DNA from: Nostoc mirabile CHAB5784
Lineage (GTDB): Bacteria; Cyanobacteriota; Cyanobacteriia; Cyanobacteriales; Nostocaceae
Assembly (NCBI RefSeq): GCF_020829645.1
Contig: NZ_JAIVFS010000064.1
Span: forward strand, 1 to 47,861
DNA: 47,861 bases
Direction: 5' to 3'
The notes below the pieces were generated by a model. It had not been told where the DNA came from. It saw only the letters and a program-made list of their open reading frames with translations, and did not search any database. Within the stretch, counting starts at the first letter, position 1. Every line of letters begins with the position of its first letter. Shown piece after piece: positions 42,660 through 47,861 of the stretch. The position numbers and the translations under genes were made by a program.

Positions 42660-44840
42660 ATGTCGGTAAAAATACTGGTTGTAGATGATGAGCCTGATAT
42701 AAAATATTTAATCCGCCAGAAGTTTAAGAAAGAAATCAGAAATAAGCAGTTTGAGTTTATTTTTGCACACAATGGTTTTGAAGCTCTTGAGAAATTAGAA
42801 GCTGAACTAAATATCGATATAGTATTAACTGACATCTATATGCCCGAAATGGATGGGTTAACTTTACTAAATAAATTGAATGAGTTATATCCCTTCATTA
42901 AAACAATTATTATTTCTGCTTATAATGATATTGGCAATATCAGAATAGCGATGAATCGCGGTGCTTTTGATTTCCTGACTAAGCCGCTCGATCTTCAAGA
43001 TTTAGAAGTTACTACTAACAAAACTCTGCAACACGTGCAGCAGATGAAAGCAGCTTGGGAAGAGGAGCGTTTAGCACAGCAAGCTCAAGCAGAATTATTG
43101 CTCAATCTGCAACAAGAGATCGCCGTGCGCCAAAAGGCGGAAGAGGCATTGCGTGAAAGTGAGAGCAGGCTTGCTCAATTTTTAGAAGCTGTACCAGTGG
43201 GGGTATTTGTTATTGATGGCAATGGCAAATCTTACTACGCTAATCAAAATGCACAACAGATACTTGGCAAGGGAATCGTAACAGAAGTCACTAACAATCG
43301 ATTAAACGAAATTTATCAAGCTTATTTGGCAGGGACAGGGCAGTTGTACCCCACTGAGCAGCAGCCCATTGTGCGAGCGTTAAGTGGTGAAAGCGTCTCT
43401 GTGGACGATATTGAAATTCGCCAAGCAGCCAAGATTACTCCCTTAGAAGTCTCAGCTACACCGATTTTTGATGACAATGGTCAAATTATCTATGCCATAG
43501 CTGCTTTTCAAGATATTAGCCAACGCAGAAAAGCAGAAGCTGAACGGATTCAGTTTACACAGGAATTAACACTTAAAAATGTTGCCTTACAGCAGGCAAA
43601 AGATGCATTAGCCGAATCCAACCGTACCCTAGAACAAAAAGTTGAAGAACGCACTCAAGAACTATCACAAACGCTAGAAGTTCTGAAAGTTACTCAAAAT
43701 AAACTGATATTTGAAAATGCCTTACTCAGGAATGCGGAGCAACCTTCAACCTATGATTATCAAGTTGGTGGTAGTTTACCAATGGATGCTCCCACGTATG
43801 TGGTGCGTTCCGCAGACCGTTATCTTTATAAAGCGTTAAAGATTGGGGATTTTTGTTACATTCTGAATGCGCGGCAAATGGGCAAGTCAAGCCTCATGGT
43901 GCGTATGATGCATCATCTTCAGCAAGAAGGTTTCAGCTGTGCAGCCATTGACATGACTCGTCTTGGCAGTGAAAACATTACTCCTATTCAGTGGTATAAA
44001 GGATTAGCAGTCGAGTTGTGGCAAAGCTTTAATCTACTAGAAACAGTGAATTTTAAAGCCTGGTGGAATGAGCAAAAAGATTTATCGCCAATCCAGTGCT
44101 TGAGTCGATTTATAGAAGATATTATTTTAAATTACGTTAAAACTGAAAAAATTTTTATCTTTCTAGACGAAATTGATAGCACCTTGGGCTTAAAATTTCC
44201 CGTTAATGACTTTTTTACTTTAATTCGCTTTTGTTATAACCAACGAAGTATTAATCCAAACTATCGACGTTTAACTTTTGCTCTATTTGGTGTTGTTACA
44301 CCTTCTGATTTAACAAGTGACTACAAGAGAACACCTTTTAATATTGGTCAAGCAATTCACTTAGAAGGTTTTAAAGAACATGAAGCCCAACCTTTACTTC
44401 AAGGATTAACAGATAAGGTTAGGAATCCCCAAGTAGTACTGAAAGAAATGTTAGCTTGGACAAGTGGTCAGCCTTTTCTTACTCAAAAGCTTTGTCAGAT
44501 CATCCGTAATTCTTCATTCTCTATTCCTGTTAGTTGTGAGGCAGAAAGGATTAAGAACTTAGTGCAAACGCATTTGATTGAAAACTGGGAATCTCAAGAT
44601 CAGCCAGAGCATTTGAGAACAATTCGCGATCGCATCCTTAAAAGTGAATGTAGGCCTGTAGAGCTACTCAAACTCTATCGAAGAATTTGGCATCAAAAAG
44701 AAGTCGTCTCAGTTGATAGTCCAGAAGAAAAAGAATTGCTCTTATCAGGGCTGGTGGTCAAGCAACAGGGTTCTCTAAAAGTTCATAACCGTATTTATGA
44801 ATTGGTATTTGACAGCAGTTGGATTAATCTGCATATCTGA
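42660..44840 (+). CDS. REC - PAS - AAA-like (AAA_35) protein
   Basis: A 726-residue protein. The receiver covers residues 1-125 with Asp58 in I-V-L-T-D-I-Y-M-P-E-M-D-G and Lys108 in L-T-K-P-L. A coiled coil (about 125-165) and a PAS domain (about 168-290; F-L-E-A-V-P-V-G-V-F-V-I-D-G-N-G) follow, then a second coiled coil (about 300-360). The AAA-like module covers about 365-720: Y-Q-V-G-G-S-L, P-loop N-A-R-Q-M-G-K-S-S-L near 403, I-F-I-F-L-D-E-I-D and an end at V-F-D-S-S-W-I. No kinase output is present: the NTPase takes the place normally held by HisKA or a DNA-binding domain. The module is clearly related to that of the CHASE2 protein at 11924-14644. It starts 23 bp after the receiver gene with GGAAATAAAA upstream, suggesting co-transcription. 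Confidence 0.9.
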   Translation: MSVKILVVDDEPDIKYLIRQKFKKEIRNKQFEFIFAHNGFEALEKLEAELNIDIVLTDIYMPEMDGLTLLNKLNELYPFIKTIIISAYNDIGNIRIAMNRGAFDFLTKPLDLQDLEVTTNKTLQHVQQMKAAWEEERLAQQAQAELLLNLQQEIAVRQKAEEALRESESRLAQFLEAVPVGVFVIDGNGKSYYANQNAQQILGKGIVTEVTNNRLNEIYQAYLAGTGQLYPTEQQPIVRALSGESVSVDDIEIRQAAKITPLEVSATPIFDDNGQIIYAIAAFQDISQRRKAEAERIQFTQELTLKNVALQQAKDALAESNRTLEQKVEERTQELSQTLEVLKVTQNKLIFENALLRNAEQPSTYDYQVGGSLPMDAPTYVVRSADRYLYKALKIGDFCYILNARQMGKSSLMVRMMHHLQQEGFSCAAIDMTRLGSENITPIQWYKGLAVELWQSFNLLETVNFKAWWNEQKDLSPIQCLSRFIEDIILNYVKTEKIFIFLDEIDSTLGLKFPVNDFFTLIRFCYNQRSINPNYRRLTFALFGVVTPSDLTSDYKRTPFNIGQAIHLEGFKEHEAQPLLQGLTDKVRNPQVVLKEMLAWTSGQPFLTQKLCQIIRNSSFSIPVSCEAERIKNLVQTHLIENWESQDQPEHLRTIRDRILKSECRPVELLKLYRRIWHQKEVVSVDSPEEKELLLSGLVVKQQGSLKVHNRIYELVFDSSWINLHI

Positions 44841-44877
44841 ACCCGGATTTTTGTCACTTAAAGGAGAAAATGTCTTA

Positions 44878-45063
44878 ATGTTTGCCAATGATGTGCTGGA
44901 ATTGGAACCATCATGCCGCGATAAGTACCTTGAATCTCGTCAGCTAAATAAAAATCAGACAAGCCAGCGTCAATTTTCGCAACTCCATGTAGATTTCCCA
45001 AAGCAGCTTTTAGGAGATGTTTTAAAAATGAAGGGCTATTGTAAGAAAGCTTACAAGGCTTAA
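44878..45063 (+). CDS. Small hypothetical protein
   Basis: A 61-residue frame starting ATG 44878, with AAAGGAG about 11 bases upstream. It begins M-F-A-N-D-V-L-E-L-E-P, is Gln/Lys-rich and ends K-K-A-Y-K-A. No family recognised. It follows the REC-PAS-AAA gene by 37 bp, so it could be the last gene of that operon. An upstream ATG at 44797 overlaps that gene and is less likely. Whether it is translated is uncertain. Confidence 0.4.
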   Translation: MFANDVLELEPSCRDKYLESRQLNKNQTSQRQFSQLHVDFPKQLLGDVLKMKGYCKKAYKA

Positions 45064-45100
45064 TCTGAAATTTGTAAACATCATTACCTTGTGAGTCTCA

Positions 45101-45263
45101 GAGGTTGTTTGAAAAGTGGTTAGCTGTGATTTTAAGTACTCGTTGATCCCCCCTAGCCCCCCTTAAAAAGGGGGGAATTAGAATCAAAGTCCCCCTTGAA
45201 AAGGGGGATTTAGGGGGATCTAAAACTTTTTGCTACTAACAAAAGGACTTTTCAAACAGCCTC
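45101..45263. repeat. MITE-like element (GAGGTTGTTTGAAAAGT ends)
   Basis: Terminal inverted repeats GAGGTTGTTTGAAAAGT (45101-45117) and the complement of GAGGCTGTTTGAAAAGT at the right end differ at one base. The interior is a palindrome built on CCCCCCTTAAAAAGGGGGG, of the same kind as the one in the element at 10722. Confidence 0.8.
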
Positions 45264-45491
45264 TCAGCACCATTTTTGGGCAAGTTAGTAAATTACTAAA
45301 GTACGTCCCGCAATATTTGTTTACAACGTGTTCCATTTTGCCGTTATCTCGGTGTCCGCACTTCAGAGGCTTCAATTGGTACGGTTTCATCCCTGGCGAT
45401 GCCTGCGGTGGCAAGCTACGCAATATTGATAGCGACTTATCAAGTCCTTAGCTTAAGTTTCGGAATCACTGCTCATTTCGCCTCTTTACCT

Positions 45492-45578
45492 AAGCGCTAG
45501 GTTGTAGAGCGAACTTTTGGTTGGCTTAATTGGTGTCGGCGTTTAAGCAAAGATTATGAACGACTACATAAACCTTAA
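45492..45578 (+). pseudogene. IS5-family transposase C-terminal remnant
   Basis: Reads K-R-stop-V-V-E-R-T-F-G-W-L-N-W-C-R-R-L-S-K-D-Y-E-R-L-H-K-P-stop. This matches the well-known R-W-V-V-E-R-T-F-G-W-L terminus of IS5-type transposases, with the Trp codon turned into TAG. No other part is recognisable between 45264 and 45491. The MITE just upstream has ends of a type often seen on such insertion sequences, so both may trace to one family (inference). Confidence 0.75.
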
Positions 45579-46123
45579 ATACTTTTATTTATACTGCGAT
45601 GATACGTATTATGGTTCGACAACTCATATAATTTTTGATCCGCTTCAACTTTTAAAATATCCTCTTAAAAGTTAATTATATTATTGATAATAATCATGAG
45701 TTTTATATGAAATTTTATATGAGGTTTGGAACAAACTTAAATCAAGAATAATGTCATAATAATTAGGAAGATACTTAAACAAGCACCCATGTTTTAGCTA
45801 TGTTGAGAAATTTCTTCTCCGGATTTACTTGTTTTCACATAACTTAGTTTTTTCTTACCTACTTAGTTTTACATTCATGTACCTCTAATCATCAGGCATT
45901 AATTTGTTTCTTTTAGGGTCATAAGAGCAGCGCAAACGCATCTAAATTACTCTTGATCACAACGAAGGTTAAGAACCAACGAAAAAATCTTTCCTTTCGC
46001 GTTTGATTATTTTTTAAGCCCCAAAGCGATGCCTGCGGCGGACGACGCCAACGCCTAAAGCTTTCGCAGTAAGCAAAAGTTAATGACATTACTTTTCACT
46101 CTATTGAGAATATACTTTGCTTA
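45579..46123. other. Intergenic region before aroF
   Basis: No gene seen. It is AT-rich, with a short repeat GTTTTATATGAAATTTTATATG near 45700 that resembles the iteron-like repeats at 32.5 kb, and a GCGATGCCTGCGG-type Nostoc repeat near 46027. Confidence 0.5.
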
Positions 46124-46152
46124 TTGACATGATGCGGCCGCCCTGATAGTAT
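46124..46152 (+). promoter_or_regulatory. Sigma70-type promoter upstream of aroF
   Basis: TTGACA (46124-46129), 17-base spacer, TAGTAT (46147-46152). It lies about 118 bases upstream of the DAHP synthase start and is the best -35/-10 pair found in the window. The remaining leader could carry regulation, but no structure stands out. Confidence 0.65.
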
Positions 46153-46270
46153 TTTGCATAAAAAGAAAAAACTAGACTGATTAATATTTGAGGATTCGAT
46201 AAACAACATCCTCAAACTTAGGAACTCTAACTAAAGAAATGATTGCAATATTTATAGGAGATTCAAAGCA

Positions 46271-47371
46271 ATGATTATCGTCATGAAATTAGGGACACCA
46301 TCAGTAGAAATTGAGCGTGTTGTTGAAAAAATTGGTCGTTATAAAATCACGCCACAAATATGCCAAGGTGAGCATAAAGTAGTAATTGGCTTAGTAGGTG
46401 AAACGGCAGAAACTGACACAAAACAAATTCAAAATATCAGCCCTTTTATTGAGCAGGTAATTCGGGTGAATAAGCCATTTAAACGGACTTCTTTAGAATT
46501 TCGTTATGGTGAAGCTAGTGAGGTAGTTGTATTAACACCAAATAAACCTGTAATCTTCGGTCAAAACCATCCCTTAGTCGTAGTAGCTGGACCCTGTTCT
46601 GTAGAAAACGAAGAGATGATTGTAGAAACAGCACAGCGAGTCAAAGCAGCAGGAGCGCAGTTTTTACGAGGAGGAGCATATAAACCCCGCACCTCCCCCT
46701 ATGCTTTTCAAGGTCATGGTGAAAGTGCTTTAGAGTTATTAGCTAGAGCTAGAGAAGCTACAGGCTTAGGGATTATTACAGAAGTCATGGATACAGCTGA
46801 CTTAGACAAGGTAGCTCAAGTGGCAGATGTAATTCAAATTGGCGCTCGTAATATGCAGAATTTTTCCCTACTCAAGAAAGTAGGAGCGACAGGTAAGCCA
46901 GTACTATTGAAGCGTGGACTTGCAGCCACAATTGAAGATTGGTTGATGTCAGCGGAATACATTTTGGCAGCGGATAATCCCAATGTGATTTTGTGTGAGC
47001 GGGGGATTCGCACTTTTGATCGCCAATATACACGGAATACCCTGGATATATCTGCAATCCCAGTATTGCGATCGCTAACTCATTTGCCAATTATGATTGA
47101 TCCCAGCCATGCTACAGGGAAATCTGAGTTTGTGCTACCCATGACTATGGCAGCGATCGCCGCTGGTGCAGATTCAATGATGATAGAAGTTCATCCCAAT
47201 CCAGCCAAAGCGCTTTCAGATGGTCCACAATCTCTAACTTTGGAAGCATTTGACCAATTAATGCAAGAAATGGCTGTTCTTGGTAAATTCTTTGGTCGTT
47301 GGACTCAAAACAATTATCCACTTACAACACCAAAAATAAGCACGAGAGTTGCCAGCCCCATCAGTATCTAA
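46271..47371 (+). CDS. aroF: 3-deoxy-7-phosphoheptulonate (DAHP) synthase
   Basis: A 366-residue enzyme that condenses phosphoenolpyruvate and erythrose 4-phosphate, the first step of the shikimate pathway. It is the short, type I-beta (KDO8PS-like) form with an N-terminal ferredoxin-like regulatory domain (about 1-85; M-K-L-G-T-P-S near 5). The TIM barrel starts at about 100 with V-V-A-G-P-C-S-V-E; R-G-G-A-Y-K-P-R-T-S-P near 137, I-G-A-R-N-M-Q-N near 196, L-K-R-G near 217, and I-D-P-S-H-A-T-G-K near 280 with a metal His are all present. ATG 46271 has TAGGAG about 10 bases upstream. The phenylalanine ammonia-lyase fragment follows 54 bp later, suggesting a phenylpropanoid supply operon. Confidence 0.95.
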   Translation: MIIVMKLGTPSVEIERVVEKIGRYKITPQICQGEHKVVIGLVGETAETDTKQIQNISPFIEQVIRVNKPFKRTSLEFRYGEASEVVVLTPNKPVIFGQNHPLVVVAGPCSVENEEMIVETAQRVKAAGAQFLRGGAYKPRTSPYAFQGHGESALELLARAREATGLGIITEVMDTADLDKVAQVADVIQIGARNMQNFSLLKKVGATGKPVLLKRGLAATIEDWLMSAEYILAADNPNVILCERGIRTFDRQYTRNTLDISAIPVLRSLTHLPIMIDPSHATGKSEFVLPMTMAAIAAGADSMMIEVHPNPAKALSDGPQSLTLEAFDQLMQEMAVLGKFFGRWTQNNYPLTTPKISTRVASPISI

Positions 47372-47425
47372 AGAAACAGGAGCTGCAATCTACAGTTATT
47401 CACCACGATAGGAAAAAAGTCTTCA

Positions 47426-47779
47426 ATGCATATTACATCAACAACTAAAAACACAACCTCTCATTCGATATCAGGCTTTGTTGGCAATCCCAGTAAAACT
47501 GTAACTGTTGACAATCATGACCTAACAATAGATGAAGTAGTCAGCGTTGCACGTTATGGAGTACCAATTTGCATAACTGATAATCATGATGCGCTACAAG
47601 GTGTTCAAGCATCCTGTGACTACATTCACAACGCTGTAGAAACAGGAGCGCCCATTTACGGTGTGACAAGTGGTTTTGGTGGCATGGCAAATGTCGTCAT
47701 ATCTAAAGAATCTGCCGCTCTGCTGCAAAACAACCTAACGCTCTTTTATTACTCTCATGAGAGTATAATTAATTACTAA
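47426..47779 (+). pseudogene. Phenylalanine/histidine ammonia-lyase, N-terminal fragment
   Basis: Residues 1-104 match the start of cyanobacterial phenylalanine ammonia-lyases: G-V-Q-A-S-C-D-Y-I-H-N-A-V-E-T, then P-I-Y-G-V-T-S-G-F-G-G-M-A-N with the catalytic Tyr78 position, and V-I-S-K-E-S. After L104 (base 47737) similarity stops abruptly where family members continue W-F-L-K-x-G-A-G-N-K, and the frame runs 13 unrelated codons to TAA 47779. Members have about 565-570 residues, so over 80 percent is missing, including the Ala-Ser-Gly triad that forms the MIO cofactor. An insertion or a rearrangement at about 47738 is likely; the window ends 124 bases later. The 104 residues alone cannot be active. 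Confidence 0.85.
47750..47765. repeat. 16-bp perfect palindrome just after the PAL breakpoint
   Basis: TACTCTCATGAGAGTA is its own complement and lies 12 bases after the point where PAL similarity ends. It could be part of an inserted element's end or a leftover of the breakpoint; the window edge prevents a decision. Confidence 0.6.
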
Positions 47780-47861
47780 CAGTTTAACTTAGCAAGGGTA
47801 TTTAATTGGGTTCAAGAACGGCTACCTCCACGATCACCGTGGTAGATCAGTACTGCGATGC

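Noticed and set aside
45230..45451. 73-codon + strand ORF
   Set aside because: Begins in the MITE right end and continues through decayed DNA before the IS5 remnant; no family features.
47812..47859. Open - strand frame at the window edge (I-A-V-L-I-Y-H-G-D-R-G-G-S-R-S)
   Set aside because: Might be the end of a transposase inserted in PAL, but 15 residues are too few to support a call.

Overview
The window looks like a filamentous, heterocyst-type cyanobacterium (Nostoc or a close relative). The evidence is many HIP1-type GCGATCGC palindromes inside genes, moderate GC, numerous MITE-like and heptamer repeats between genes, and gene families typical of Nostocales: a two-partner-secretion adhesin, CHAT-TPR, DUF928 and CHASE2 proteins, a Ser/Thr-kinase/His-kinase hybrid, and a phenylalanine ammonia-lyase start. 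The genus is inferred; no marker gene is present.

Layout. 1-1540: IS debris and repeats. 1542-11640: a surface/secretion locus on the + strand, TpsB transporter, giant TpsA exoprotein with 192-bp internal repeats, an exported TPR-CHAT caspase-like protein and an exported DUF928 protein. It faces a convergent AAA-like/CHASE2 membrane protein (11924-14644). 14645-16475: repeat-rich spacer with a 178-bp perfect tandem duplication. 16476-30114: a long + strand organosulfur block (NtaA/DszA-type monooxygenase, amidohydrolase, flavoprotein monooxygenase, alpha/beta hydrolase, methyltransferase, aldo/keto reductase, SsuA-like lipoprotein, ABC exporter, SsuD, beta-carbonic-anhydrase-like protein, SsuE) that ends in a clear terminator. 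30265-30586: nested MITEs. 30588-32221: a - strand parB behind a wrecked parA whose first half is replaced by the start of a transposase, followed by an AT-rich spacer with iteron-like repeats, which suggests plasmid ancestry.

33272-45063: a signalling block, with an HTH plus AAA-like NTPase, a carotenoid oxygenase, an 1802-residue Ser/Thr kinase-ATPase-GAF-His kinase, a receiver-only regulator and a REC-PAS-AAA-like protein. 45101-45578: a MITE and an IS5-type remnant. 46271-end: a DAHP synthase gene under a good -35/-10 promoter, followed by a phenylalanine ammonia-lyase gene that stops after about 104 recognisable residues.

How the genes may work together. The TPS, CHAT, DUF928 and CHASE2/AAA genes look like one envelope module: adhesin, its pore, an exported protease and a membrane sensor. 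The 16-30 kb block would take up organosulfur compounds, cleave C-S bonds with reduced flavin from SsuE and release sulfite; SsuB and SsuC are not in the window. The kinase block pairs a hybrid sensor with two receiver proteins. DAHP synthase and PAL would have linked shikimate flux to cinnamate, but PAL appears broken here.
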